The notes beneath the pieces were generated by a model. That model saw only the letters and a list, made by a program, of their open reading frames with translations. It was not told where the DNA came from and made no database searches. A DNA stretch of 64,000 bases. Origin: an uncultured Allomuricauda sp. (GTDB taxonomy: Bacteria > Bacteroidota > Bacteroidia > Flavobacteriales > Flavobacteriaceae). Positions 33,900 to 43,032 of the stretch are shown in pieces (position 1 is the first letter of the stretch; each line of letters begins with the position of its first letter). Both the position numbers and the translations under genes were made by a program. The stretch is from contig NZ_CANMUU010000001.1 in assembly GCF_947501165.1 (NCBI RefSeq), positions 868,001 to 932,000 on the forward strand, given 5' to 3'.

Positions 33900-34982
33900 C
33901 TATAATCCATAATTCAAAAGCAGTACTTTCCACGAATCTTGTTGGATTTGAAAAATTATCTCTCGATTCAGAACATCAAAAAAGGCATGATCCTTGGGCA
34001 TCATAAAGCTTCGATATCCTTCTTCAAAACTCAATGGTAGAAGTTGAACACTTTCCTGTATTTGCAGTTGTTGAATTAAATGGTGCATCGTAGTTCTGTC
34101 ATGAACCAGTGCATTGACTTCTTTTTTTGACAACGCATAAAGTGCTTCTTGCGGGCTACGGTATAGTTTGGTATTTCCAAACCCGCTAAGTTGAAGAAAA
34201 TCTGAACTTGGGCTCGCCCCCACCACGGCTATAAGTTCAACACTTTTAAGCTCCTCCAAACTATTGATTTCTCCCTCCAAACTATTTACCGTAAGCGTAG
34301 AGGCAATGGTGGCTGTGAAACTTGAAATGATAATCACTGCTGTGAACATCCAAATGATGGCGATTGTTTTCCCCAAATTGGTTTTTGGAGCTTTGTCACC
34401 ATAGCCCACGGTGGTCATGGTAACCGCGGCCCACCAGAGCCCATCAAAAAGTCCAAGAATTCCAGGTCTGAACTGATATCGGTTGGAGCGTCTTTCCACA
34501 AACCAGAGTATGGTTCCGAAGGAAAGTAGTATTAGCAACAACAAAATCACGATGTTCAAAAAATCACGTGAAAAAAAGTTGCTGATAAAAATTTGAAATT
34601 GACTTTGACTCGATGAGGTAAGTGCAACCCCGAGACTCGAAATATGAAAAGGCTGACTGACCTCAAATTTTTGCATTCGGCGTGCAGTATTCTTCATTGG
34701 GTTTATGGCGAGGTCAATGTCCTGGTAGTCCAAAGCCCGTATCACCCCAACAGCATCACTAAACTCAACATATTTGAAGGGGACATTGTTCTTTAAAGCA
34801 ATATTTTCCCATAAATCAATGGATAGACCAGAAAAGGATGAATCATTGTCTGTATTAACAAACGGCACTTGTTTAAAAACCCCAACCTTTAATGTGTCTG
34901 TTTGAGTTTGACCAGATAGGCTTGCTACTCCCAAGAATAGAATCACACCGAAACCCATTATATACTTTGATATTCTATGCAT
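33900..34982 (-). CDS. glutamate-receptor-like potassium channel (GluR0 type)
   Basis: A 360-residue membrane protein combining a periplasmic ligand-binding domain with a potassium pore. After a signal peptide (to about residue 25), S1 spans 29-125, with Arg101/Arg102 where receptors bind a ligand carboxylate. Helix M1 is at 141-162. The pore helix leads to the filter TVGYGD (191-196). M2 spans 205-228 and ends in SFTATIASTLT, resembling the SYTANLAAF motif of ionotropic glutamate receptors. S2 spans 240-350 with Asp295 in a likely ligand position. It should admit K+ when an amino acid or similar solute binds. Its start overlaps the upstream Reg_prop gene by eight bases. Confidence 0.9.
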   Translation of the reverse strand: MHRISKYIMGFGVILFLGVASLSGQTQTDTLKVGVFKQVPFVNTDNDSSFSGLSIDLWENIALKNNVPFKYVEFSDAVGVIRALDYQDIDLAINPMKNTARRMQKFEVSQPFHISSLGVALTSSSQSQFQIFISNFFSRDFLNIVILLLLILLSFGTILWFVERRSNRYQFRPGILGLFDGLWWAAVTMTTVGYGDKAPKTNLGKTIAIIWMFTAVIIISSFTATIASTLTVNSLEGEINSLEELKSVELIAVVGASPSSDFLQLSGFGNTKLYRSPQEALYALSKKEVNALVHDRTTMHHLIQQLQIQESVQLLPLSFEEGYRSFMMPKDHAFFDVLNREIIFQIQQDSWKVLLLNYGL

Positions 34983-37893
34983 CTTCTTTCATGGGTTTAG
35001 ATGTGATTAGACCAAGGAAATTTGTTAGAATCTGTATTAAGGATAAATCACGTTGCGAAAACTTCTTTTCCTCGGTTCCATAAACGCAAAAAACGGCAGT
35101 ATTTCCCTGTTGTTGGAATGGAACCAATAGATGGGATGAAAAGCCATTTTCAGGAACATTGCAGAGGTAGTTCAGAGCTTGTTTGGAGACATTGTCTAAA
35201 ATTAAGGGCTTTCCGGTGGTGGCGACATAGCTGGCAAAGTTTTCTTTTTCATTGAACTCCTCTTTTCTTCGGATATGCCCTGTTTTGTTTCTATAGAATC
35301 CTTGATACCTTATTTCTCCTCCCTCAACTCTTGCTATTTCGAAGGCATCAATTCCCGTAGGGAGTTCAACCAACCTTTTTAAGCCTTTAAATATCTCGGG
35401 CCATGTGCCGGACTGAGGCAAAGAGGACAAAAGTCGATTGAGCATGTAAACATTAGCGCCCGTACTTTTTAGTTCTTCCTGCTGAAGCCTCAGGGCGCTG
35501 TCCTTTTTAACCAAAAGGGCCTCTTTTTTTGCTAGTATCAATTGCTCCTCCAATAAAAGCTTTCTCAAGTTGCGGGTTTTAAAACGACCCCATTGACGCG
35601 TAGTTATCCAAAAAAGAAGTATCCCGCCAATTGAAAGGATTAAGACACCCCACCAAGTGGAATACCACATGGGTTTTATCGTTAAATTTAGTATTGAAGG
35701 GGCACTCCACATATGTCCACCCTTTTGTTGTCCACGAATTTTAAGGGTATACTCACCGCTTTTGATTTCTGGTAAAGAAATTTTGGAGGAGCTAACGGGG
35801 TCAGACCATGAAGCATGGTCGGAACCTATTTTTAAGTGCTCATCATCTATTATTTTATACTGATACAAAACTTCTTTTCCAGGAAATGCCGTAGTGGAAA
35901 CGTGCAGCTCAACCCGTGACTTTTCATGGACATTGAGCATTTCATTTTGCTCGACATTTTTATCATTAACTAGAATAGACTTGATTATAGGAGACTTGGT
36001 CCGTAAAGGCCCTGCATTGGCAACAGACGAATACACCACGCCTTCGGCTGTACCAAACCATAAAAATTCATTCTGATCAATGCTTAGGTTCCGATAGGTA
36101 GAAACCTTTGAAGGTGTTCCGCTGCTTTCATCAAACTGTACGTATGATTTATTTTTTCCATAGAAAATCAAACCATTCGTATCTGTGGCCAACCAGAGGT
36201 TTCCATCTTTTGAAGATGTGATGGACCTAATCTCTTGTGTTGTAAAAGGGCCAAGATTCACACGATTTATGGTTTCAGTGTCATACTTTAGCAGACCATC
36301 TGTAGTTGCCAACCAAACTACACCCTGATGGTCGATGGTAAGGTCGTGCACTTCGAAATTGCTGCCTACTTCAAATTTGAAGGGTAAGCTTTTGTCTTGA
36401 AAGGTATCATTCTCTCTATCATATTTGAACAGGTAAGAATCTGCTCCGATTCCAGCAGCATAAATTTCAGACCTTCCCCCTTCCTTGATTACCAAAATGC
36501 GTGAGTTTATCCCTTTTCGAACACCATAGTCAACAATAGTGCCCGTGCTTGATACTTTTTTCACCCCTAAAATAGGTTTGTCAAGTGGTGCCTGGCAGAA
36601 CCAAGTTTCTCCAACATGGTCAGTGGACATAAAAAAGATTCCTCCGCCGACCTCACTAAGATTATAGACTCTTTGTTGTGAACCATTTTTGAAGAAAAGA
36701 ATACTTCCATCACTGGTTCCGTACCAAGTCATATCATTAAAAGTACTTATTGAAGAAATGCGTGAAAGCTCTAGATTTTTGTCAAAAGAAAAAGAAGGGT
36801 TGGCCTTTTCCAGCTGAAACAAATTTCCCATAGCCAGCAAAACCTTGTTTTTAGAATGGGTGTTTATACTTAAAACATTATCATGCGGTAGGCCCGAAAC
36901 ACTTTGAAAAAAGGGAAACTGTAAAATTCCGAAGCCCTGTTGTGTACTTACCCAAATATCCCCTCCTTTACGTAATTCGCTTGGAGCAAAATAAAGATGG
37001 TCAAATGAAATAAAGGGGAGCTCTTCAACACGGTGTGGATCGTTCGATCCAAATACCTTTTGAAAAATGCCTTTATCAATGTCTAAAGAAAATAGTCCTT
37101 TATCGGCGCTTAGAAAATAATTTCCTTCAAGGTCCTTTGAGATTTGGTTAAATCGAATTTCATCAGAATTGATGACTTTTTCCCGTTTCACATTTTTTTT
37201 ATCATCCAAGGTGAAAATCTTGATATCATTGCCTACCACAATAAGTTTTGCCCCATTCGCGGCAAAATGTTGGCAAGAAGGAAAGGTCTGGAACAAAGTG
37301 AATTTCTTTTGATTTTCATTCAAATAGAACAAACCTTCATCGGGAATCATCGCCCAGATCGTATTGTTTTTATCCTCACCAAAAGTGATTTTTCCCGTTT
37401 TGGGATGATTTGACAATTGGAACTTTCTCTGCAATTTTCCGGATGCATCAATGGAAAACACGCTTCCATCTAGTTGGCTTACCCAAAACCGACCTTTTGA
37501 ATCCCTGAACAATTCCTCGGGGTAACCCATTAGGGTTTCTGCTTCACTAGTTTCCACCCATTTATTGATTTTTGGTAGCCCTTCTTGATAAGTGAGCCGA
37601 AAGAGACCCTCATCATTTGAAAAATACAAGGTATCCCTATGGGTGGAAAGGAGGGACTTAATATTTCTACTTTTTAGGGTAAGGTTAAAATCTTCAAATT
37701 GAGTACCATCAAACCGAAACAACCCTTTATCCGAAGCTATCCACATATACCCTTGGGCATCTTGATTGATTTGGGAAACCTTTTTAAAAGGGAGGTCACT
37801 ATGCTTGTAATAAGTATATCTAAAGTTTTGGGCAGAACAAAGTGCAATGCCCAAAAAAAGCTGTATTAAAATATGGCCGGTACAATTCTTCAT
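34975..37893 (-). CDS. Reg_prop / Y_Y_Y sensor with C-terminal GAF domain, no kinase
   Basis: A 972-residue membrane protein. A signal peptide is followed by two seven-bladed propellers of Reg_prop repeats (about residues 30-620; recurring patterns such as GYMWIASDKGLFRFDG and GNLWLATDTNGLIFYG). A Y_Y_Y beta domain lies at about 650-725, a transmembrane helix at about 735-755, a coiled coil rich in Lys/Glu/Leu at 765-810 and a GAF-like domain at 820-965. Family members usually end in a histidine kinase and/or an AraC-type HTH; here neither is present. The gene overlaps the channel gene by eight bases, so the two are made together. The periplasmic part probably senses a carbohydrate or other solute. 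Confidence 0.82.
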   Translation of the reverse strand: MKNCTGHILIQLFLGIALCSAQNFRYTYYKHSDLPFKKVSQINQDAQGYMWIASDKGLFRFDGTQFEDFNLTLKSRNIKSLLSTHRDTLYFSNDEGLFRLTYQEGLPKINKWVETSEAETLMGYPEELFRDSKGRFWVSQLDGSVFSIDASGKLQRKFQLSNHPKTGKITFGEDKNNTIWAMIPDEGLFYLNENQKKFTLFQTFPSCQHFAANGAKLIVVGNDIKIFTLDDKKNVKREKVINSDEIRFNQISKDLEGNYFLSADKGLFSLDIDKGIFQKVFGSNDPHRVEELPFISFDHLYFAPSELRKGGDIWVSTQQGFGILQFPFFQSVSGLPHDNVLSINTHSKNKVLLAMGNLFQLEKANPSFSFDKNLELSRISSISTFNDMTWYGTSDGSILFFKNGSQQRVYNLSEVGGGIFFMSTDHVGETWFCQAPLDKPILGVKKVSSTGTIVDYGVRKGINSRILVIKEGGRSEIYAAGIGADSYLFKYDRENDTFQDKSLPFKFEVGSNFEVHDLTIDHQGVVWLATTDGLLKYDTETINRVNLGPFTTQEIRSITSSKDGNLWLATDTNGLIFYGKNKSYVQFDESSGTPSKVSTYRNLSIDQNEFLWFGTAEGVVYSSVANAGPLRTKSPIIKSILVNDKNVEQNEMLNVHEKSRVELHVSTTAFPGKEVLYQYKIIDDEHLKIGSDHASWSDPVSSSKISLPEIKSGEYTLKIRGQQKGGHMWSAPSILNLTIKPMWYSTWWGVLILSIGGILLFWITTRQWGRFKTRNLRKLLLEEQLILAKKEALLVKKDSALRLQQEELKSTGANVYMLNRLLSSLPQSGTWPEIFKGLKRLVELPTGIDAFEIARVEGGEIRYQGFYRNKTGHIRRKEEFNEKENFASYVATTGKPLILDNVSKQALNYLCNVPENGFSSHLLVPFQQQGNTAVFCVYGTEEKKFSQRDLSLIQILTNFLGLITSKPMKEDA

Positions 37894-37958
37894 GAATTGA
37901 GGTAAGACTTAAATATAGAAAAAAACAGGCAATGGATTAATAGCCATGAATTTAAGTG

Positions 37959-38708
37959 CTATCTGAACAAAATGGCTACTGCCCCAATCGCGGTCATCAG
38001 TAAGATGAACTTCTTGTAGTTTTTGTCATTTATCTTTTTAAGCAAAACAACACCCGCAAATAGACCCAAAATTATACTGGGCAACAATTTTAGGTCGATT
38101 AACAAAGTCTCATAGGATATGGTTTTCCAGACCCAAATATGAAATGGTAGTTTGAATAGGTTGGTTATTAAAAACAACCATGCCGCAGTACCCACAAATT
38201 CGTTTTTTGGTAACCGCATCGCCAAAAAGAAAATATTGGTAAATGCTCCCGCAAGATTTCCTATCATTGTGCAAATCCCAGCAAGAATACCAATAAAACC
38301 AGCAAAGGACCAATGTTTAGGGACATTCTGGCTTTTTCTTCTGTCCCACCAGAATAGAATGCCAAGACTAATGAAGATGACGATGACCATACCCAGTTTG
38401 AAGGTTTTTTCGGGAAGGTCCTTACCCAGAAAAACACCGATGAGAATACCTATTATCATCCAGGGTATGAATTGGATGATATACTTCCATTGCGTGTGGC
38501 GATTGTAATATGAAACTGCAAAAACGTCTCCCACTAGGAGCAGGGGCATAATCAGGCCGGTTGAGCTTTTGGCACCAAAAGCCAATGCCATAAGAGTTAC
38601 ATTGAATATGGATAACCCTTTCAATCCAGCTTTGGAAAGACCCATAAGAAAGGAAGCGAGTGCGGCAAGTGAAAAGGCAGTAAGAGCGGAACCGTCAGTT
38701 AAAGTCAT
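37959..38708 (-). CDS. TauE/SafE-family sulfite/organosulfur exporter-like protein
   Basis: A 249-residue membrane protein with about eight helices. The paired repeats of the family are visible in FLMGLSKAGLKGLSIFNVTLMAL and GILAGICTMIGNLAGAFTNIFFLA. Members move sulfite, sulfoacetate or related anions; specificity cannot be given. It starts five bases after the riboflavin synthase stop, so it is the second gene of a two-gene leftward unit, though no functional link is known. Confidence 0.88.
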   Translation of the reverse strand: MTLTDGSALTAFSLAALASFLMGLSKAGLKGLSIFNVTLMALAFGAKSSTGLIMPLLLVGDVFAVSYYNRHTQWKYIIQFIPWMIIGILIGVFLGKDLPEKTFKLGMVIVIFISLGILFWWDRRKSQNVPKHWSFAGFIGILAGICTMIGNLAGAFTNIFFLAMRLPKNEFVGTAAWLFLITNLFKLPFHIWVWKTISYETLLIDLKLLPSIILGLFAGVVLLKKINDKNYKKFILLMTAIGAVAILFR

Positions 38709-38713
38709 GGGAA

Positions 38714-39304
38714 CTAATTACGAAGTTCCATCAATCTCGCAACATATTTCCCAATAACATCAAATTCCAAATTTACTGTGACACCTTCCCTATAGCTCCC
38801 AAATCGTGTATGTTCATAGGTATATGGGATAATCGCTACGCTGAACCTATCTTTTTCAGAATCTACAACGGTAAGACTGACCCCATCAATTGTAATGGAA
38901 CCTTTTTCAATGGTAACATTGTTCAAAGATGAATCGTATGAGAACGTAAAGGACCAGCTACCATCTTTCTGCTCAATTTGGGTGCAGGTGGCTGTCTGGT
39001 CCACATGTCCCTGAACAATATGGCCATCCAAACGAGCGCCTAACTTCATGGCACGCTCTAGATTTACTGTATCGCCAATAGCTAAATCTCCTAAATTAGT
39101 CTTGTTTAGGGTTTCTTCAATAGCCGTTACGGTGTATTGATTTCCATTTATGGAAACCACAGTTAGGCAAACCCCGTTGTGGGAAACACTCTGATCAATT
39201 TTGAGTTCATGTGTTATGTCTGAACTTACAGTGATGTGTAGATTACCTCCTTCTTTTTCCAAAAGCTGTACTTTTCCCAAGGTCTCTATAATTCCGGTAA
39301 ACAT
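38714..39304 (-). CDS. ribE: riboflavin synthase, alpha subunit
   Basis: A 196-residue enzyme that dismutates two molecules of 6,7-dimethyl-8-ribityllumazine to riboflavin. Two lumazine-binding repeats are seen, the first starting MFTGIIETLGKV and the second near residue 98 after GARLDGHIVQGHVDQTA. His and Ser residues in SVSHNGVCLTVV fit the first active site. Length is normal. It is divergent from pdxA, with a 58-base gap. Confidence 0.95.
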   Translation of the reverse strand: MFTGIIETLGKVQLLEKEGGNLHITVSSDITHELKIDQSVSHNGVCLTVVSINGNQYTVTAIEETLNKTNLGDLAIGDTVNLERAMKLGARLDGHIVQGHVDQTATCTQIEQKDGSWSFTFSYDSSLNNVTIEKGSITIDGVSLTVVDSEKDRFSVAIIPYTYEHTRFGSYREGVTVNLEFDVIGKYVARLMELRN

Positions 39305-39362
39305 GAAATAGTTTAAATGAGTAGTTTTGTAATGTAAAAGTAGCCATATTGAAGATGATTTA

Positions 39363-40415
39363 ATGAAGGAAAAAGGAAAAATAAAATTGGGGATTTCGAT
39401 AGGAGATTATAATGGAATTGGTTGTGAAGTTGCATTGAAGACCTTTGAAGATTCGCGAATGTTGGACTTCTGTACGCCGATTTTCTTCGCTTCCAACAAA
39501 ATGATTTCCGGACAAAAGTCTGCTTTACAAATAAATATCAGTTTTAATGGAATAAAGGATGCTTCCCATGCCGTTGATGGAAAAATCAATGTAGTCAATG
39601 TCTGGAAAGATACTCCGAAAATCGAATTCGGGGAATCCACAGAAGAGGCAGGTGCCTTTGCAATAAAATCTTTTGAAGCTGCCGTAAAAGCATTGAAAGA
39701 GGAAAAAATAGATGTGTTGGTCACAGCGCCAATCAACAAAAACAATATTCAGTCAGATACCTTCAAGTTTCCCGGCCATACGGATTATTTGGCCCAAGAA
39801 TTGGAAGGTCAAAGTCTGATGTTTATGGTTACGGATGAACTAAAAGTGGGATTATTGACGGATCACATAGCGGTAAAAGATGTAGCCCAAGCAATTACGC
39901 CCCAATTAATTCGGGAAAAAGTGAACACTATTGTTAAATCCTTGAAGATGGATTTTGGAATTCGTCGCCCCAAAGTGGCACTTCTTGGTATTAATCCGCA
40001 TAGTGGAGATAACGGAACCATAGGTGAGGAGGATGATAAAATATTGAAACCCATTATACAGGAACTATTTGACCAAGGGACATTGGTTTATGGGCCGTAT
40101 TCTGCGGACAGTTTTTTTGGTTCCAATGGACATAAAAAGTTCGATGCCATAATAGCCGCATACCATGACCAAGGATTGATACCTTTTAAGACACTCTCTT
40201 TTGGAAAAGGGGTGAACTATACGGCTGGTTTAAATGCAGTGCGGACTTCTCCAGACCATGGAACAGCATTTGAAATTGCAGGAAAAGGACAAGCGGACCC
40301 AAGCTCTTTTAAAGAAGCAGTTTTTACAGGGCTGCAGATTTATAAAAACCGAGCTGAGTACAAAGAGCTGATAAAAAATCCGTTGCAAAAACAAAAAACA
40401 AGGAAAGCAAGTTAA
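39363..40415 (+). CDS. pdxA: 4-hydroxythreonine-4-phosphate dehydrogenase
   Basis: A 350-residue NAD-dependent enzyme of pyridoxal 5'-phosphate synthesis. The N-terminal KLGISIGDYNGIGCEVALK binds cofactor. Zinc-site histidines lie in FPGHTDYLAQEL, in GINPHSGDNGTIG and in AYHDQGLIPFK. The C-terminal signature TSPDHGTAFEIAGKG is complete. It stands divergent from ribE. Confidence 0.96.
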   Translation: MKEKGKIKLGISIGDYNGIGCEVALKTFEDSRMLDFCTPIFFASNKMISGQKSALQINISFNGIKDASHAVDGKINVVNVWKDTPKIEFGESTEEAGAFAIKSFEAAVKALKEEKIDVLVTAPINKNNIQSDTFKFPGHTDYLAQELEGQSLMFMVTDELKVGLLTDHIAVKDVAQAITPQLIREKVNTIVKSLKMDFGIRRPKVALLGINPHSGDNGTIGEEDDKILKPIIQELFDQGTLVYGPYSADSFFGSNGHKKFDAIIAAYHDQGLIPFKTLSFGKGVNYTAGLNAVRTSPDHGTAFEIAGKGQADPSSFKEAVFTGLQIYKNRAEYKELIKNPLQKQKTRKAS

Positions 40416-40451
40416 TATAGAGTTGTCCGTTATATTAATAATGGGTTTAGA

Positions 40452-40481
40452 TTGCAGGTTTTCAAATAAATAGTATCTTTG
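40452..40481 (+). promoter_or_regulatory. promoter of yceD-rpmF
   Basis: TTG at 40452-40454, 19 bases, then TATCTTTG at 40474-40481: a full match to the Bacteroidota housekeeping promoter. It lies about 45 bases upstream of the preferred yceD start and should drive the L32 operon. Confidence 0.8.
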
Positions 40482-40526
40482 CACCCGCCTTAAGGGGGCA
40501 GTGCACGAATTTTAAGTGTGAAAAAG

Positions 40527-41057
40527 ATGGAACCAAAGGAGTTTTTTATTCCTTTTTCGGGATTGAAGTTAGGAAAACACGAGTTTGAGTACGAAATAGA
40601 GAATACGTTCTTTGAATCTTTTGGATATCAAGAATTTAATGGAGCTGATATAAAGGTTACCGCTGTATTGAACAAGATGAACAATATGATGGAACTGGAA
40701 CTGGCTTCTAAAGGAAACGTCAACGTAGATTGTGATCTTACAGGAGAGGCTTTTGACCAACCGTTAACATCAAATCTCAAAGTTGTCATCAAATTTGGGG
40801 AAACCTATGATGATGAAAATGACGAAATCCTGATTCTTCCATACGGGGAACATCAGTTCAACATTGGACAATATGTTTATGAAATGTTGGTATTGGCCGT
40901 TCCGCAGAAAAGGGTTCACCCAGGGGTATTGGACGGGAGTCTCCAATCAGAAGTTTTGGACAAGCTGGAAGAATTACAACCAAAAGCAATAAAAGAATCA
41001 TCAGAAAATACCGATCCCCGTTGGGACGATTTAAAAAAATTATTAACGGACAAATAG
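40527..41057 (+). CDS. yceD: YceD/DUF177 family protein
   Basis: A 176-residue protein of the family that precedes rpmF in most bacteria and is linked to 23S rRNA accumulation. Recognised from PFSGLKLGKHEFEYEIENTFFESF, the CxLTGEAFDQPL segment (here VDCDLTGEAF) and the acidic middle DDENDEILILPYGEHQFNIGQYVYEML. A GTG three codons earlier (40518) is also possible; the ATG at 40527 matches the usual short lead. It is six bases from rpmF, so the two are co-transcribed from the promoter at 40452. Confidence 0.88.
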   Translation: MEPKEFFIPFSGLKLGKHEFEYEIENTFFESFGYQEFNGADIKVTAVLNKMNNMMELELASKGNVNVDCDLTGEAFDQPLTSNLKVVIKFGETYDDENDEILILPYGEHQFNIGQYVYEMLVLAVPQKRVHPGVLDGSLQSEVLDKLEELQPKAIKESSENTDPRWDDLKKLLTDK

Positions 41058-41063
41058 GAAACA

Positions 41064-41264
41064 ATGGCACATCCTAAAAGAAAGACATCTAGAACCAGAA
41101 GGGATAAAAGAAGAACTCATTACAAGGCATCCATGCCCACGATTGCCAAAGACCCTACTACTGGAGAAATGCACTTATACCATAGAGCACACTGGCACGA
41201 AGGCAAACTTTATTATAAAGGCCAGGTTTTAATTGATAAAACCGAAGAAGAAACAGCTGCTTAA
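41064..41264 (+). CDS. rpmF: 50S ribosomal protein L32
   Basis: A 66-residue basic ribosomal protein: [20 protein letters not shown] at the start is diagnostic. The zinc-binding cysteines of some L32 forms are absent, so this is the cysteine-free type. It follows yceD and is closed by a terminator at 41288. Confidence 0.97.
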   Translation: MAHPKRKTSRTRRDKRRTHYKASMPTIAKDPTTGEMHLYHRAHWHEGKLYYKGQVLIDKTEEETAA

Positions 41265-41287
41265 GCCATATCAAAAAAATATCAAGT

Positions 41288-41318
41288 AAACTCTCGTTGT
41301 TACAACGGGAGTTTTTTG
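41288..41318 (+). terminator. terminator after rpmF
   Basis: Arms AAACTCTCGTTG (41288-41299) and CAACGGGAGTTT (41303-41314) pair with one G-T, with a TTA loop and a run of T. Confidence 0.85.
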
Positions 41319-41432
41319 TTTGAGGCTGAAATTCAAAAACAAAGCGATTTTCGACTGAAATTCATGAAAATTGACTAATTTTCACCACTTTTTGGTCAAA
41401 TTTCAACCTTTTTGACAGAGAAAGGCATTAGT

Positions 41433-42428
41433 ATGAAAAAAAGAACGGCAGCAATCACAGCTGTAGGAGCTTACCTCCCAGAATTTGTTTTGTCAAACAA
41501 AATACTGGAAACCATGGTAGATACCAATGATGAATGGATTACTACCAGAACAGGAATTAAGGAACGAAGAATCCTTAAAGAAGAAAATGCGGGAACATCC
41601 TTTATGGCTATCAAAGCCGCAGAGGATTTGATGCAAAAGAGCGGAACCAAACCCGAAGAAATAGATTTCATTTTGGTAGCCACTGCTACACCAGATATGC
41701 CAGTTGCAGCTACGGCGGCTTATGTGGCGTCAGAAATTGGGGCGAAGAATGCATTCGCTTACGATTTACAGGCCGCATGCTCGAGTTTTCTCTATGGAAT
41801 GTCAACCGCGGCAAGCTATATAGAATCTGGGCGTTACAAAAAGGTTTTGCTGATTGGAGCAGATAAAATGTCTTCCATTATTGATTATACGGATAGGACC
41901 ACCTGTATCATATTCGGAGATGGGGCCGGAGCAGTACTTTTTGAACCCAATGAAGAGGGACTTGGCCTTCAAGATGAGCACCTAAGGTCGGATGGAATAG
42001 GCAGACAGTTTTTAAAAATTGAAGCTGGAGGGTCTATACTTCCACCTTCAGAAGAAACCGTGAAGAACAAACAACACTTTGTGCATCAAGATGGAAAATC
42101 CGTTTTCAAATTTGCTGTTTCCAATATGGCAGATGTTTCTAAACTCATAATGGATAGAAATGAGTTGACGCATGAAGATGTACAATGGCTGGTACCACAT
42201 CAAGCTAACAAAAGAATTATTGACGCTACCGCCAATAGGATGGAGCTGGATGAAGATAAGGTAATGATGAACATACACAAGTATGGTAATACTACCTCTG
42301 CAACCCTTCCATTGCTATTACATGATTACGAAAAGCAACTGAAAAAAGGGGACAACCTTATTTTTGCCGCATTTGGCGGAGGATTTACTTGGGGTGCCAT
42401 TTATTTGAAATGGGCCTATAATTCATAA
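41433..42428 (+). CDS. fabH: 3-oxoacyl-ACP synthase III
   Basis: A 331-residue condensing enzyme that starts fatty acid synthesis by joining acetyl-CoA (or a branched starter) to malonyl-ACP. The Cys-His-Asn triad is visible in LQAACSSFLYGM, VPHQANKRI and YGNTTSATLPL. The frame extends upstream to a TTG at 41412; the ATG at 41433 gives the normal MKKRTAAITAVGAYLPE start and is preferred. It leads into accB and accC, so chain initiation and malonyl-CoA supply are encoded together. Confidence 0.95.
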   Translation: MKKRTAAITAVGAYLPEFVLSNKILETMVDTNDEWITTRTGIKERRILKEENAGTSFMAIKAAEDLMQKSGTKPEEIDFILVATATPDMPVAATAAYVASEIGAKNAFAYDLQAACSSFLYGMSTAASYIESGRYKKVLLIGADKMSSIIDYTDRTTCIIFGDGAGAVLFEPNEEGLGLQDEHLRSDGIGRQFLKIEAGGSILPPSEETVKNKQHFVHQDGKSVFKFAVSNMADVSKLIMDRNELTHEDVQWLVPHQANKRIIDATANRMELDEDKVMMNIHKYGNTTSATLPLLLHDYEKQLKKGDNLIFAAFGGGFTWGAIYLKWAYNS

Positions 42429-42452
42429 AACTGACTAACTAAATCATATTCC

Positions 42453-42950
42453 ATGGACATTAAGGAAATTCAAAGTCTAATCAAATTTGTAGCCAAATCA
42501 GGTGCCAGCGAAGTAAAGCTGGAAATGGAGGATGTTAAGATAACCATTCGCACTGGACCCAGTACAAGTACTCCAGAAACTACGATTGTACAGCAAGTAC
42601 CAATGGCCCAAGCACCAGCTGTTGCTGCCGCTCCTCCGGTAGCCGCAGTCCCAGAGGCCGCAGCTCCAACCCCAGCCGCTGAACCAGCTGCTGAAGCCGA
42701 TGACTCAAAGTATATAACGATAAAATCGCCAATTATCGGAACGTTCTACAGAAAACCTTCTCCAGACAAACCACCATTTGTTGAAGTAGGCAGCACCATA
42801 GGTGAAGGAGATGTGCTTTGTGTAATCGAGGCAATGAAGCTCTTCAATGATATTGAATCGGAAGTTTCCGGAAAAGTGGTCAAAGTATTGGTAGATGATT
42901 CTTCTCCAGTAGAATTTGACCAACCTCTATTCTTGGTAGACCCTAGTTAG
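42453..42950 (+). CDS. accB: acetyl-CoA carboxylase biotin carboxyl carrier protein
   Basis: A 165-residue carrier. The N-terminal helix region ([24 protein letters not shown]) is followed by a flexible Pro/Ala-rich linker (about residues 45-85) and the biotinyl domain, with the biotinylated lysine in EAMKLFND. It transfers carboxybiotin between AccC and the carboxyltransferase. It lies 24 bases after fabH. Confidence 0.96.
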   Translation: MDIKEIQSLIKFVAKSGASEVKLEMEDVKITIRTGPSTSTPETTIVQQVPMAQAPAVAAAPPVAAVPEAAAPTPAAEPAAEADDSKYITIKSPIIGTFYRKPSPDKPPFVEVGSTIGEGDVLCVIEAMKLFNDIESEVSGKVVKVLVDDSSPVEFDQPLFLVDPS

Positions 42951-43012
42951 AAATTTCAATATTCAAATCTCAAATCCCAAAACAAAAGCTTGGAATTTGG
43001 TTGTTGAAATTT
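42951..43012. repeat. imperfect inverted repeat between accB and accC
   Basis: Outer arms AAATTTCAA (42951-42959) and TTGAAATTT (43004-43012) are exact complements. Inner arms CAAATCCCAA (42971-42980) and TTGGAATTTG (42990-42999) match with one mismatch. The nested hairpin fills nearly the whole gap between the two genes and has no T run, so it looks more like an RNA-stability or processing element or a dispersed intergenic repeat than a terminator. Confidence 0.6.
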
Positions 43013-43032
43013 GAATTTTTAAACGAAAAGTT

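Noticed and set aside
42951..43012. accB-accC repeat as a terminator or integron attC site
   Set aside because: There is no T run, both genes are normally co-expressed, and no integron integrase or cassette structure is present.
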